DNA from: Palaemon carinicauda
Taxonomy: Eukaryota > Arthropoda > Malacostraca > Decapoda > Palaemonidae
Direction: 5' to 3'
NCBI RefSeq assembly: GCF_036898095.1
Contig: NC_090729.1
Location: forward strand, 80,482,623-80,546,622
DNA length: 64,000 bases
This document shows positions 21,226 through 32,971 of this stretch, one piece after another (positions within the stretch are counted from its first letter, which is position 1; each line of letters opens with the position of its first letter). Both the position numbers and the translations under genes were made by a program. Below the pieces are notes generated by a model. That model was not told where the DNA came from. It made no database searches and was given only the letters and a program-made list of their open reading frames with translations.

Positions 21226-22898
21226 TCCAGTGACATGGCGTCCACTGCTTCTGCCTTAGGGTCCTCGTACGGGGCCACATATTGAGGAAGTTGATTGTTG
21301 TCGCTCGTTGCGAAGAGATCGATCTGAAGTTCTGGGACTTGGTGAGAGATGAAGGAGAAGGATGTTGTGTCTAGAGACCATTCCGACTCTATCGGGCTTG
21401 TTCGAGATAGAGCGTCCGCCGTCACGTTGCGGAATCCTTGTAGATGAACTGCAGACAGGTGCCATTTCTTTTTCTCTGCCAGACGGGAGATTGGGAGAAG
21501 CACCTGATTTATCTGGGGCGATCTTGAGCCTTGGCGATTGAGACATCGAACTACCACCAAGTTGTCCAGGGTTAGACGAATATGGATCGAGGGAGGCGGG
21601 GATAGTTTCTTCAGAGTTAGAAGGACCGCCATGGCCTCCAAGATGTTGATGTGAAACGTCTTGAATAGGGGAGACCATGTTCCTTGAGCCTGTTTTTGGT
21701 GGAAGTGACCTCCCCAACCCTCCAGCGAAGCGTCCGTGTGGATGTTGAGTGATGGAGGTGGGTGTTGAAGAGGGATGGACCATTTTAGGGCCTTTGCTTC
21801 CGACCAAGGCTTTAGGAGTAACCGAAGTCTGTTTGGGAGCCGTCTCTTGAGATCTCTTCGAGCGATGGATGCGGAACGTCTCCAGACTCCCGCGGCATCC
21901 TTTAGCTGTGCACGTAGCACTGGGTTTGTCACTGAGGCGAACTGTAGAGAGCCTAGAACTCGTTCCTGCTGACGTCTTGAGATCCGTTTGGATTTCAGCA
22001 GTCTTTTGACAGACCCTGCTATTTCCTTCCTTTTCTTCTGGGGGATGGAAAGGCGGTGTGACTGAAGATTCCACTGGATTCCTAACCATTGGAACTTCTG
22101 AGCTGGAGAGAGGCGAGATTTCTTTCTGTTTATCTTGAATCCCAGGTGTTCTAGGAACTTGGTAACTTTGTTGCAGGATCTTAGACAATCTTCGGGCGAT
22201 GGAGCCCAGACCAGCCAGTCGTTGAGGTAGGCCATCACCTGGACGCCGCGGAGCCGAAGCTGTTGAACGATGGCGTCTGCCACCTTTGTGAAGATCCGTG
22301 GGGCCACATTGAGGCCGAAGGGTATGGCCCTGAAAGCGTAGCTTTTCCTTTGGAGTCGAAATCCTAGGTAGGAGGAAGCGTGGTGGTTCATTAGAACGTG
22401 CCAGTAGGCATCCGCCAGGTCTATGGAGACCGTGTAGGAACCTTGAGGCAGAAGGGTCCTTATCTGTTGAAGAGTCAGCATCTTGAACTTGTTGTTCGCT
22501 ATGAACTTGTTGAGGGGGGATAAGTCTAGAATGACTCTGAGTTTGTCGAAGTCCTTCTTGGGGACGCAAAACAGTCTCCCTTGGAACCTGGTTGACTTTA
22601 CCCTCCTTATCACCTTCTTGTTCAAGAGATCTAGGACATATTCTTCCAGAAGGGGGGTTGATTGTTGGAAGAACTGCTGGAAGGTTGGGGGTGGTTGAGT
22701 CCAGCTCCAGCCTAGACCCTTCTTGACGATACTGTGTGCCCAGAGATCGAAGGTCCAACGATCCTGGAATTGGCGGAGTCTTCCTTCCACCGGAAGCACT
22801 TCATTGCTTCTGGTTTCCCGAGGGTTTACTGCCTCGGCCGCTAGCTCCCCTTCCTCCTCTGCCTCTGGAGGGACGGCGAGATGCGTCTCTGCCTGCAC
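21036..22898 (-). CDS. DIRS RT / RNase H, unit 2
   Basis: 620 residues, open. Differs from unit 1 at about eight positions, for example FDL for SDP near residue 50, E for G in PWSGAK, and C for S in WNRWSR. YLND palm box as in unit 1, RNase H acidic residues kept. The protein is the same in units 3 and 4. Confidence 0.88.
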   Translation of the reverse strand: MQAETHLAVPPEAEEEGELAAEAVNPRETRSNEVLPVEGRLRQFQDRWTFDLWAHSIVKKGLGWSWTQPPPTFQQFFQQSTPLLEEYVLDLLNKKVIRRVKSTRFQGRLFCVPKKDFDKLRVILDLSPLNKFIANNKFKMLTLQQIRTLLPQGSYTVSIDLADAYWHVLMNHHASSYLGFRLQRKSYAFRAIPFGLNVAPRIFTKVADAIVQQLRLRGVQVMAYLNDWLVWAPSPEDCLRSCNKVTKFLEHLGFKINRKKSRLSPAQKFQWLGIQWNLQSHRLSIPQKKRKEIAGSVKRLLKSKRISRRQQERVLGSLQFASVTNPVLRAQLKDAAGVWRRSASIARRDLKRRLPNRLRLLLKPWSEAKALKWSIPLQHPPPSLNIHTDASLEGWGGHFHQKQAQGTWSPLFKTFHINILEAMAVLLTLKKLSPPPSIHIRLTLDNLVVVRCLNRQGSRSPQINQVLLPISRLAEKKKWHLSAVHLQGFRNVTADALSRTSPIESEWSLDTTSFSFISHQVPELQIDLFATSDNNQLPQYVAPYEDPKAEAVDAMSLDWNRWCRIYLFPPTNLLLKVLSKLRTFKGTAALVAPKWPRSNWYPLVLELHPTLIPLPGKVLS

Positions 22899-23832
22899 CT
22901 CTGTTTGAGCCTCTACCTTTGGGACGAAAGGTAGTTGACTGTTGCTCGAAAGCAGGGGTGAAAACCGGCGACTGTGACAAGACCGGTTGGGTGACCAGCT
23001 GAAAGGTCTGCTGTGGCTGAGGTGCCACTTGGGGAGTAGCGGATCCCGGAAACTGCCGTCTCTGTTGACGTTGCTGGGGTTTTGGCTTAGTGGGTTTCCT
23101 CTTAGGTTGAGGGCCGTCGTCCTGAGAGGATTTTCTTTTCTTTGACATGCCCCACTTATGGAGAAGGTTCCTGTTCTCCGTGGCGGCCTTGTCGGTGATC
23201 TCTTTCACAAGGGAGGAGGAAAAGAGGTGCTTACCCCAGATGTTGGAAGAAATCACCCTCCGGGGTTCGTGTCTCACTGTGGCACTGGAGAACACGAATT
23301 CACGACAGGCTCTACGATCCTTCGTGAAGCTGTACAGATCTTTTACCACGGTCGCCAAATGTGTTTTGGCGAGAACCATGTAGTAGTCAGGGACCCTAGT
23401 GTCACCGGCCATGACGTCGAGCTGTACCTGTAGGGATATGGATGCAGCGAGCCTTTCCTTCGTGTCATGTTCCCGACGAAGGAGATGGTCATTAAGTTTC
23501 GGGAGGTCTTCGTTAAACTGACGCCCAGCGACACCAGGTTCTAGTTTTCCTACCAGGAATGTATGCTGGACATCTTTCCAGTGTCTAACATCGGGGCGAG
23601 TAGTCAGGGAGAAGGGTCTGCACTCCTCCAGTGCAGGGCAAGGTTTTCCTTCTTCCACTGCTTTATGTACCGCAGTGAAGGCCTTTTCCAAGAAGGGGAG
23701 GGTCGTATCGTCTGGTGCGACGTAGGTAGGGTGCTTCTTGCTAAGCGCCGGAAGTTTCGAGCAGGTAAAGCCCCTACTTTTTACTGTATTGGCCAACATA
23801 GCCTGGGCCTTCGCGAGATCGAACACAATCAC
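22801..23832 (-). CDS. DIRS Gag C part, unit 2
   Basis: 343 codons, open, following the same UAG (23833-23835). One residue differs from unit 1 near 230 (WGMSKK for WGMTKK). Since the preceding Gag N part is broken here, this frame would have no upstream protein to be joined to. Confidence 0.65.
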   Translation of the reverse strand: MIVFDLAKAQAMLANTVKSRGFTCSKLPALSKKHPTYVAPDDTTLPFLEKAFTAVHKAVEEGKPCPALEECRPFSLTTRPDVRHWKDVQHTFLVGKLEPGVAGRQFNEDLPKLNDHLLRREHDTKERLAASISLQVQLDVMAGDTRVPDYYMVLAKTHLATVVKDLYSFTKDRRACREFVFSSATVRHEPRRVISSNIWGKHLFSSSLVKEITDKAATENRNLLHKWGMSKKRKSSQDDGPQPKRKPTKPKPQQRQQRRQFPGSATPQVAPQPQQTFQLVTQPVLSQSPVFTPAFEQQSTTFRPKGRGSNRGAGRDASRRPSRGRGGRGASGRGSKPSGNQKQ

Positions 23833-24746
23833 CTACTTTGGTTCGGTCTCTTCTTTAGAGACAGGTTCAGATCGAAGTCGGACGTAAGAGTCCGGATAAG
23901 CCTCAAAATTCGGGAAGAATTCCACTTCTTCCAGTACAATCGAGCCGATCTTTTCGCTGATGAAGATCTTGCCCGTTGTAATTGGCATGTGCTCGGCATA
24001 CCTCCAGGGGTTGGTATCTGAGCATGCAGGGAGGTCCTTAACCGAAATCCTTTTCGGCTGCTTCGAACTTCCCATGTTGGACCTGAAGAACTCGTGGGTC
24101 TCACGGAGCTTCTTATCCATGAGAGCCTCGAGCATTTGGAACATCTCCTGGGCGTGGGATCCGGAGTAGCGGATGTAGACGGGAGTGAATCGTCCGTCAG
24201 TGTAGGAGTCGGTGTGGGGGTGGAAGGTGGAGCAACCTCCTGCTCCGACTCAGGGTATTCCACCTGGTCTTCCTCATAGTCCAGTTCTTCACCCATGAGG
24301 TTCCTTTCCGTATTCTCCGACACTTCCGACATACGTTCCGCATTGTCGGCATCCAAACGGCACTCGTGCATGGACTGAGCCATGACTACGTCCGGTTCCA
24401 CCGTTATCTGTACGGTGGGGATCTGATCCTTGGGGACCACAGAGTCTGGGGATGCCTTCAGGAAAAGCAAGGCCCTCAAGTCTTCGGTGGTAAGGTATGG
24501 TCCTGTGGCGTTCTTTTGGAAGCCACGCACCCACTTGCGTAGCTTCTCTCAAGAAGCGTCCCTAACCTCCGCTGAAGGAGGATTGTTGAATGCCTCGACC
24601 AGGCGGTCCTTGCAGACTGTACAGTTCTGCGGGTCCCAAAACTTCAGATCGCCTTTCTTGTTGGCGCAAGGGGCATAGGTCCTACACGCCGTGTGCCCGT
24701 AGAAGTGCGGGCGCTTCACTCCACAGAAGCCGTGGTCGCATTTCAC
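23833..24746 (-). pseudogene. DIRS Gag N part, unit 2
   Basis: Two lesions relative to unit 1: a CGA-to-TGA nonsense codon at 24549-24551, after residue 65, and loss of one G in the run at 24216-24220, which shifts the frame. The open block 23829-24530 therefore begins in the Gag frame and runs into a wrong one. H24 of the Cys/His cluster is Tyr. The same lesions occur in units 3-5. Confidence 0.85.
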
Positions 24747-26514
24747 GTACTCCTCCTGTAAGAGAAAGAGAACATGAGTATGAGGAAGTCATACTAATGA
24801 CTTATATTCTAAAGGTAAATATTAAAAGGTTAATTTTTAACTTAATCTTAAGTGATTATTAACATTGTGATGTTATAGAGTGGAGCGGGAAATGAAGTAG
24901 ATAGACACATACTCCGTGTAACCCACCCGTCTGGTTACCGTAACCTTATCCATAGGCAATTCGTTTGTGGCCGAGGACACAAGGCAAAATTCTTCATAGA
25001 TTGCCAGGGAGGCAAAGGGAATTCTAGTAGGAATCGCCTAAGATATAAAACTGGGACTGAGACCACTCAGACCATTAAATGGGGGTGTAGAAGACCCCAT
25101 AGGGTAACGGTTTCCGGCAACCAGCCGTGCTAAGATACAAACAGCATGCTGGAAAACTGTGATATGCAAGAAGACAGCACGTCTACTGATAGAACGGTAA
25201 GACAATACCTATCTATTTATGTAGTCAAACCATCTGGTTGCAAAGTAGGGCTATCAGCATGGTGTTGATAGCTAGGAGAAGGGGTGCAAGTCTCTTGGCG
25301 CCTCCGGAATGCACTGGCAGACCGGCGGCACACCGGAGGCCGCTCCAGCAGAGTTTCTGGCATTAGGGAAGACATATAGAGAAGTCAGGAGTAATGCCAG
25401 GATGGCGGCCGCCGGCACAGCGGCGGCTCGGCTGCCGGCTTGGTGACAGGGACAAGGATAAGCTATAGCAAAACCGGACCGCCGGAAATGGATGCCGGCA
25501 CGCCGGGGGCCGGCCCGATGGACGGACGACCGAAGCTAGGAGGTATGAGGGTAGGCCATCGGCTGTAAACCTACGGGAGGCGGCAGCCCTCCGCCACACG
25601 GAGGACTGTCGGCCAGGGGGGGAACAAGGATGTGTCACCAAGGGGGAGGGCGGTATCGCTGACAGTGGAAGCGGCAAGGGACCAGCACCAGGACAGTAAA
25701 AAGAGACAGAAGGAGGGATGTAGGGGTAAGGACCCGAACCTCAAGGCATCCCACCTGATTGGGTGTACCCATGATAGGGGCTAGCCCTATGATAGGGGCT
25801 AGCCCTATCACCCAATGACAGTGGGCCGCAGGCGGCCGGGAGCCAGAGTAGCCCAAGGGAGGGCTAGGGAACACTCAAGAGGGGGGAGAACCCCTGCGGA
25901 CAAAACGCATGCAGTGGCTAACCCCATAGGACACTATGAAGGGTGTATGTACCAGAGCGGACTGCACACAGGGACTCAAGATAGTCCTGTCACTCCAAGC
26001 TAAGGAGGAGTTGTAGGACAGGGGACAGATGGGTATAGGCTAACCTAAGTATAGGCTAGGCCATACAAGGGATAGGTGGGGAGGGGAGAAGAAGCAGGGT
26101 CTTCCATAGGGGAGGCTCTGTACCAAAGCGGCCACCAAGGAAGGGAGGACGCTCCCTAGCCTAAGGTAGGCAGCTTGGCTGAGAACGGTGCATGGGTACC
26201 GTTTCAAGCAAGGCACAGAACTAGCTCCCCCCAAGGCCTAACCTAGAGCAGGGATGTTACACCCTAAGCTAGGAAGGTTGGAAGACGTATCGCAATTGCA
26301 ATGAAGGTCAGGTAACCTAACCTCAGCAATTGAGGAAGGGCAGGCCGTTCCTCATTCTCGGACGCAACCCTAAGGGGGGATCATTCTCTTAGGGAGGACA
26401 GAGAAGCGATAGGTACTCTGGTATGAACTTGATCCCCTTACGTGGTAGGGGGAGCAAGGCTACACAGAGGGAATGCCCTAAGGCAGGGGGTGAAGGGAGC
26501 ATATAGGGGTCCTA

Positions 26515-27075
26515 CAGATAGCTATGTGGCGCGTTAATACAGATACGAGATATATTCATAGCTATTAACAACGATCGTGGATCGCTGAGTACCTGTAGAT
26601 GTGCACATCCCTGTTTGCAGTACTTTCCTCAGGAACTTGTATGGCTTGATGAGACAATCCACTAAGCCTCTTGTGGTTATTCCTTCATATCAATTTGTAA
26701 GAATGGATTTTGAGCGAAGCGAAAAATCTATTTTTGGGTGAGATAGCCATGGCGTCCTGATGAAAGGTTCCTTTTTGGTAGCTTCCTTGGGTAAATAACT
26801 ACTAGATATTCCCAGAGAATTTAACCACAGGTTATCACAGAATTCTAACTTCTGGAGCGAGTATCCTAAAGGTTTCCCTTTAAGACATCGTATAACAAAT
26901 ATAAAGGAATAACCACAAGAGGCTTAGTGGATTGTCTCATCAGGCCATACAAGTTCCAGAGGATAGTACTGATAACAGGGATGTGCACATCTACAGGTAA
27001 TCAGCGATCCACGATCGTTGTTAATAGCTATGAATATATCTCGTATCTGTATTAACGCGCCACATAGCTATCTGC
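26515..27075. repeat. palindromic junction of units 2 and 3
   Basis: Arms 26515-26689 and 26905-27075, same design as the first junction, with LTR-derived DNA in both arms. Confidence 0.87.
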
Positions 27076-27304
27076 ACCCCACATAGAGTTAACACTTCGA
27101 TGTGGAGGAGCGGAGAATAGCTGGGGAGCCGTTCCACAGCTAATCTCGTCCGTGGCTACTTTTGGTACTCGAAACGTAAACAAACGGGCGCCATTGCTAA
27201 ATAATGTCACATCCGTCCTCATCCTGAAGCCAGTTGCTTGCCGATCACCATGATACAGCAGGACAGGGTGGGACCTGAAAGGCTGGATGAAGTAGCAGGG
27301 AGGG

Positions 27305-27397
27305 TTCATCAGGACGCCATGGCTATCTCACCCAAAAATAGATTTTTCGCTTCGCTCAAAATCCGTTTTTTTGGGCTCAAGCCATGCGTCCTGATGG
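27305..27397. repeat. internal complementary region, unit 3
   Basis: Complement of both element ends as in unit 1, C allele (CAAGCCATG), which fits the right element end better than the B allele. Confidence 0.8.
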
Positions 27398-28214
27398 AAG
27401 AATACCAGAGAATCGATGTATCGTGGTAGATTTTCCCCTTGTAGTGTAAGTGCCGAGGGCTTTGAATAGAGTAAGCATGGTAATCTTGATAGAGGTTCCG
27501 TGGGGCTGAAACTTCCTGCCCCCCTTGGCAGAGAAGTCCCAACGGACCATGCTGAGGATCAAAGTGGTTCTTGAAGGGCTACCCACCTTGCGGGGAGAAC
27601 GTGAAGAACTCGGAGACAAGACAGAATGGTTGATATTCATATAGGAACATTCTCAATGACAGACAAGTGGTGGTTAGGCACTGTATATTGTGAAAAGAGA
27701 ACGGTCTGGTCTCGAAGGTATAGCGCAAGTAAGTATTCAGTTAGGAATATTACATAGCATAGGTGAGTATATAATATGGATTGAACCAATTATCTTCATC
27801 ATTTTTATAAAGAAAAAAAAGGGAGGGGATAATGAAACTATGAGCGGATTGAGACGCACAAGTAATAAAATAAAAATTTTATTTCACAATTGCAGAATAT
27901 GGTAAATAAATGCAATAAGGGATGTAAAAGTAATTTACAATAAACTATAATGTACATAGTAATGAAAGACTTCGCTCTTGAATCTGAAAGAAAATTTCAA
28001 ATTATTAGAAGGCACAGGTTCCAGAGGAACATCAGTCTTTAATAAGGAAAAACACATCATGCTCTAGGCATGCGGCACTCATGTGACGACTATGACATTT
28101 CACCTTGGGAAAGAACAGTCTATGAAAAACACCAAGTGTCTCTGAATTCACTACGTATCACACAAGGGTCAACATAGGCACCCGAGGAGTTAGAGTCCCA
28201 AGTAACTCACTGTT

Positions 28215-29450
28215 CTATGCAGAGTTAGGTGCAGGTTTCATAACACTACCTGCGGCTACCACAAAATGTTTGACTTCATGCACTTGTTTCGCGTAATGCT
28301 TGAAGAAAACACACGAGGATTTCCAGCCTGTGAAACTCTTGAGGCTTTCGAAATTCATGCTCTGAAAGAAATTCAGAGACGATGCGACTTTTCTAGGATC
28401 ATGACCTGCGGGTGTACTGTCAGGATCCGCTCTGCGAATGAAGTAGGTGATTTTCGCTCTTAGTTGTTTCAGTGACAGGTCGCTACCCGATGTTTCTCCT
28501 TTGAAGAGTTGGCCTCCATCAAAGTCAGAAGTTCTACGAAGATAGATCTTGAGGCTCTCTACTGGACATAGAGAGGCATCTTCTTTCAGGGGGCAGATTC
28601 TCCAAGGGCCCCATCTTTTGGTGGGTAGTTTGTTTTTAGCGAGAAACGTCGCATCCGGGAAGAGGGTAAGGTCTCCTGAGTCTGTAAACAGAATGTGACC
28701 CTCGTCCCTTGATAATGCCACTATTTCGCTGACTTGGGCTCCTGAGGCAAGAGCAAGAAGAAATATAACCTTTTGAGTCAGATCCTTGAGAGGGCACGAA
28801 TCGTTGTCCAAATTGGAGGGAAAATGGAGCACCTTGTCCAGGGACCAGGAGATAGGTTTTGGTAGGGGTGCTGGGTGTAGACGAGCACATGCCTTCGGCA
28901 GTTTATTGAAGATGTCGCTGGGCAGATCAATCTGGAAGGCGTACAGTAGTGGTCTAGTCAAGGCCGATTTACAAGTAGAAATCGTGTTGGCTGCTGAGCC
29001 CTGTCCATGAAGGTGAATGAAGAAGGACATGCAAAAATCGATGGTGATTTCCGTAGGATTTTTCGCCTTGACGAATGAGACCTATTTTCTCCAGGATGAT
29101 TCGTATTGCCGTCGTGTGGATTCGGTCTTGTATTCCTCGAGGAAGTCTAGACTTTTCTTCGAGATCCAAAACCTTTTCTTCACGGCTAGGGAGAGAAAAT
29201 CATGTGATGAAAGTCCCTGACTTTCGATGATGAAGTGAAGACAGTCGACTTCTGTACTTTCTAGGAGAGAACCTTGCCCGGGAGAGGGATCAGCGTGGGA
29301 TGTAGCTCCAGGACTAGGGGGTACCAGTTGCTCCGGGGCCACTTGGGAGCCACTAGGGCCGCTGTTCCTTTGAAGGTTCTCAGTTTGGAGAGGACTTTTA
29401 GCAGAAGGTTGGTGGGAGGGAACAGGTAGATCCTGCACCATCTGTTCCAA
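28215..29450 (-). pseudogene. DIRS tyrosine recombinase, unit 3
   Basis: TAG at 29082-29084 splits it as in unit 2. The two remaining parts read the same as those of unit 2. Confidence 0.85.
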
Positions 29451-31123
29451 TCCAGTGACATGGCGTCCACTGCTTCTGCCTTAGGGTCCTCGTACGGGGC
29501 CACATATTGAGGAAGTTGATTGTTGTCGCTCGTTGCGAAGAGATCGATCTGAAGTTCTGGGACTTGGTGAGAGATGAAGGAGAAGGATGTTGTGTCTAGA
29601 GACCATTCCGACTCTATCGGGCTTGTTCGAGATAGAGCGTCCGCCGTCACGTTGCGGAATCCTTGTAGATGAACTGCAGACAGGTGCCATTTCTTTTTCT
29701 CTGCCAGACGGGAGATTGGGAGAAGCACCTGATTTATCTGGGGCGATCTTGAGCCTTGGCGATTGAGACATCGAACTACCACCAAGTTGTCCAGGGTTAG
29801 ACGAATATGGATCGAGGGAGGCGGGGATAGTTTCTTCAGAGTTAGAAGGACCGCCATGGCCTCCAAGATGTTGATGTGAAACGTCTTGAATAGGGGAGAC
29901 CATGTTCCTTGAGCCTGTTTTTGGTGGAAGTGACCTCCCCAACCCTCCAGCGAAGCGTCCGTGTGGATGTTGAGTGATGGAGGTGGGTGTTGAAGAGGGA
30001 TGGACCATTTTAGGGCCTTTGCTTCCGACCAAGGCTTTAGGAGTAACCGAAGTCTGTTTGGGAGCCGTCTCTTGAGATCTCTTCGAGCGATGGATGCGGA
30101 ACGTCTCCAGACTCCCGCGGCATCCTTTAGCTGTGCACGTAGCACTGGGTTTGTCACTGAGGCGAACTGTAGAGAGCCTAGAACTCGTTCCTGCTGACGT
30201 CTTGAGATCCGTTTGGATTTCAGCAGTCTTTTGACAGACCCTGCTATTTCCTTCCTTTTCTTCTGGGGGATGGAAAGGCGGTGTGACTGAAGATTCCACT
30301 GGATTCCTAACCATTGGAACTTCTGAGCTGGAGAGAGGCGAGATTTCTTTCTGTTTATCTTGAATCCCAGGTGTTCTAGGAACTTGGTAACTTTGTTGCA
30401 GGATCTTAGACAATCTTCGGGCGATGGAGCCCAGACCAGCCAGTCGTTGAGGTAGGCCATCACCTGGACGCCGCGGAGCCGAAGCTGTTGAACGATGGCG
30501 TCTGCCACCTTTGTGAAGATCCGTGGGGCCACATTGAGGCCGAAGGGTATGGCCCTGAAAGCGTAGCTTTTCCTTTGGAGTCGAAATCCTAGGTAGGAGG
30601 AAGCGTGGTGGTTCATTAGAACGTGCCAGTAGGCATCCGCCAGGTCTATGGAGACCGTGTAGGAACCTTGAGGCAGAAGGGTCCTTATCTGTTGAAGAGT
30701 CAGCATCTTGAACTTGTTGTTCGCTATGAACTTGTTGAGGGGGGATAAGTCTAGAATGACTCTGAGTTTGTCGAAGTCCTTCTTGGGGACGCAAAACAGT
30801 CTCCCTTGGAACCTGGTTGACTTTACCCTCCTTATCACCTTCTTGTTCAAGAGATCTAGGACATATTCTTCCAGAAGGGGGGTTGATTGTTGGAAGAACT
30901 GCTGGAAGGTTGGGGGTGGTTGAGTCCAGCTCCAGCCTAGACCCTTCTTGACGATACTGTGTGCCCAGAGATCGAAGGTCCAACGATCCTGGAATTGGCG
31001 GAGTCTTCCTTCCACCGGAAGCACTTCATTGCTTCTGGTTTCCCGAGGGTTTACTGCCTCGGCCGCTAGCTCCCCTTCCTCCTCTGCCTCTGGAGGGACG
31101 GCGAGATGCGTCTCTGCCTGCAC
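29261..31123 (-). CDS. DIRS RT / RNase H, unit 3
   Basis: 620 residues, open, same protein as unit 2, with YLND palm box. Codons past the last RNase H motif overlap the recombinase frame. Confidence 0.88.
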   Translation of the reverse strand: MQAETHLAVPPEAEEEGELAAEAVNPRETRSNEVLPVEGRLRQFQDRWTFDLWAHSIVKKGLGWSWTQPPPTFQQFFQQSTPLLEEYVLDLLNKKVIRRVKSTRFQGRLFCVPKKDFDKLRVILDLSPLNKFIANNKFKMLTLQQIRTLLPQGSYTVSIDLADAYWHVLMNHHASSYLGFRLQRKSYAFRAIPFGLNVAPRIFTKVADAIVQQLRLRGVQVMAYLNDWLVWAPSPEDCLRSCNKVTKFLEHLGFKINRKKSRLSPAQKFQWLGIQWNLQSHRLSIPQKKRKEIAGSVKRLLKSKRISRRQQERVLGSLQFASVTNPVLRAQLKDAAGVWRRSASIARRDLKRRLPNRLRLLLKPWSEAKALKWSIPLQHPPPSLNIHTDASLEGWGGHFHQKQAQGTWSPLFKTFHINILEAMAVLLTLKKLSPPPSIHIRLTLDNLVVVRCLNRQGSRSPQINQVLLPISRLAEKKKWHLSAVHLQGFRNVTADALSRTSPIESEWSLDTTSFSFISHQVPELQIDLFATSDNNQLPQYVAPYEDPKAEAVDAMSLDWNRWCRIYLFPPTNLLLKVLSKLRTFKGTAALVAPKWPRSNWYPLVLELHPTLIPLPGKVLS

Positions 31124-32057
31124 CTCTGTTTGAGCCTCTACCTTTGGGACGAAAGGTAGTTGACTGTTGCTCGAAAGCAGGGGTGAAAACCGGCGACTGT
31201 GACAAGACCGGTTGGGTGACCAGCTGAAAGGTCTGCTGTGGCTGAGGTGCCACTTGGGGAGTAGCGGATCCCGGAAACTGCCGTCTCTGTTGACGTTGCT
31301 GGGGTTTTGGCTTAGTGGGTTTCCTCTTAGGTTGAGGGCCGTCGTCCTGAGAGGATTTTCTTTTCTTTGACATGCCCCACTTATGGAGAAGGTTCCTGTT
31401 CTCCGTGGCGGCCTTGTCGGTGATCTCTTTCACAAGGGAGGAGGAAAAGAGGTGCTTACCCCAGATGTTGGAAGAAATCACCCTCCGGGGTTCGTGTCTC
31501 ACTGTGGCACTGGAGAACACGAATTCACGACAGGCTCTACGATCCTTCGTGAAGCTGTACAGATCTTTTACCACGGTCGCCAAATGTGTTTTGGCGAGAA
31601 CCATGTAGTAGTCAGGGACCCTAGTGTCACCGGCCATGACGTCGAGCTGTACCTGTAGGGATATGGATGCAGCGAGCCTTTCCTTCGTGTCATGTTCCCG
31701 ACGAAGGAGATGGTCATTAAGTTTCGGGAGGTCTTCGTTAAACTGACGCCCAGCGACACCAGGTTCTAGTTTTCCTACCAGGAATGTATGCTGGACATCT
31801 TTCCAGTGTCTAACATCGGGGCGAGTAGTCAGGGAGAAGGGTCTGCACTCCTCCAGTGCAGGGCAAGGTTTTCCTTCTTCCACTGCTTTATGTACCGCAG
31901 TGAAGGCCTTTTCCAAGAAGGGGAGGGTCGTATCGTCTGGTGCGACGTAGGTAGGGTGCTTCTTGCTAAGCGCCGGAAGTTTCGAGCAGGTAAAGCCCCT
32001 ACTTTTTACTGTATTGGCCAACATAGCCTGGGCCTTCGCGAGATCGAACACAATCAC
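31026..32057 (-). CDS. DIRS Gag C part, unit 3
   Basis: 343 codons, open, same protein as unit 2. The UAG in front lies at 32058-32060. Confidence 0.65.
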   Translation of the reverse strand: MIVFDLAKAQAMLANTVKSRGFTCSKLPALSKKHPTYVAPDDTTLPFLEKAFTAVHKAVEEGKPCPALEECRPFSLTTRPDVRHWKDVQHTFLVGKLEPGVAGRQFNEDLPKLNDHLLRREHDTKERLAASISLQVQLDVMAGDTRVPDYYMVLAKTHLATVVKDLYSFTKDRRACREFVFSSATVRHEPRRVISSNIWGKHLFSSSLVKEITDKAATENRNLLHKWGMSKKRKSSQDDGPQPKRKPTKPKPQQRQQRRQFPGSATPQVAPQPQQTFQLVTQPVLSQSPVFTPAFEQQSTTFRPKGRGSNRGAGRDASRRPSRGRGGRGASGRGSKPSGNQKQ

Positions 32058-32971
32058 CTACTTTGGTTCGGTCTCTTCTTTAGAGACAGGTTCAGATCGA
32101 AGTCGGACGTAAGAGTCCGGATAAGCCTCAAAATTCGGGAAGAATTCCACTTCTTCCAGTACAATCGAGCCGATCTTTTCGCTGATGAAGATCTTGCCCG
32201 TTGTAATTGGCATGTGCTCGGCATACCTCCAGGGGTTGGTATCTGAGCATGCAGGGAGGTCCTTAACCGAAATCCTTTTCGGCTGCTTCGAACTTCCCAT
32301 GTTGGACCTGAAGAACTCGTGGGTCTCACGGAGCTTCTTATCCATGAGAGCCTCGAGCATTTGGAACATCTCCTGGGCGTGGGATCCGGAGTAGCGGATG
32401 TAGACGGGAGTGAATCGTCCGTCAGTGTAGGAGTCGGTGTGGGGGTGGAAGGTGGAGCAACCTCCTGCTCCGACTCAGGGTATTCCACCTGGTCTTCCTC
32501 ATAGTCCAGTTCTTCACCCATGAGGTTCCTTTCCGTATTCTCCGACACTTCCGACATACGTTCCGCATTGTCGGCATCCAAACGGCACTCGTGCATGGAC
32601 TGAGCCATGACTACGTCCGGTTCCACCGTTATCTGTACGGTGGGGATCTGATCCTTGGGGACCACAGAGTCTGGGGATGCCTTCAGGAAAAGCAAGGCCC
32701 TCAAGTCTTCGGTGGTAAGGTATGGTCCTGTGGCGTTCTTTTGGAAGCCACGCACCCACTTGCGTAGCTTCTCTCAAGAAGCGTCCCTAACCTCCGCTGA
32801 AGGAGGATTGTTGAATGCCTCGACCAGGCGGTCCTTGCAGACTGTACAGTTCTGCGGGTCCCAAAACTTCAGATCGCCTTTCTTGTTGGCGCAAGGGGCA
32901 TAGGTCCTACACGCCGTGTGCCCGTAGAAGTGCGGGCGCTTCACTCCACAGAAGCCGTGGTCGCATTTCAC
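32058..32971 (-). pseudogene. DIRS Gag N part, unit 3
   Basis: Nonsense codon at 32774-32776 and the 5-G frameshift near 32443, as in unit 2. Confidence 0.85.

Larger units (their letters stand above)
18291..26515 (-). mobile_element. DIRS unit 2 (variant type B)
   Basis: 8225 bp. Carries the B alleles near its left end: ACCACAC at about 18851, GACGAAG at about 19061 and CAAGCTATG near 19155. The same three alleles recur in unit 4. Gag N and recombinase are broken, RT/RNase H and Gag C are open. The 5' terminal repeat is missing. Confidence 0.88.
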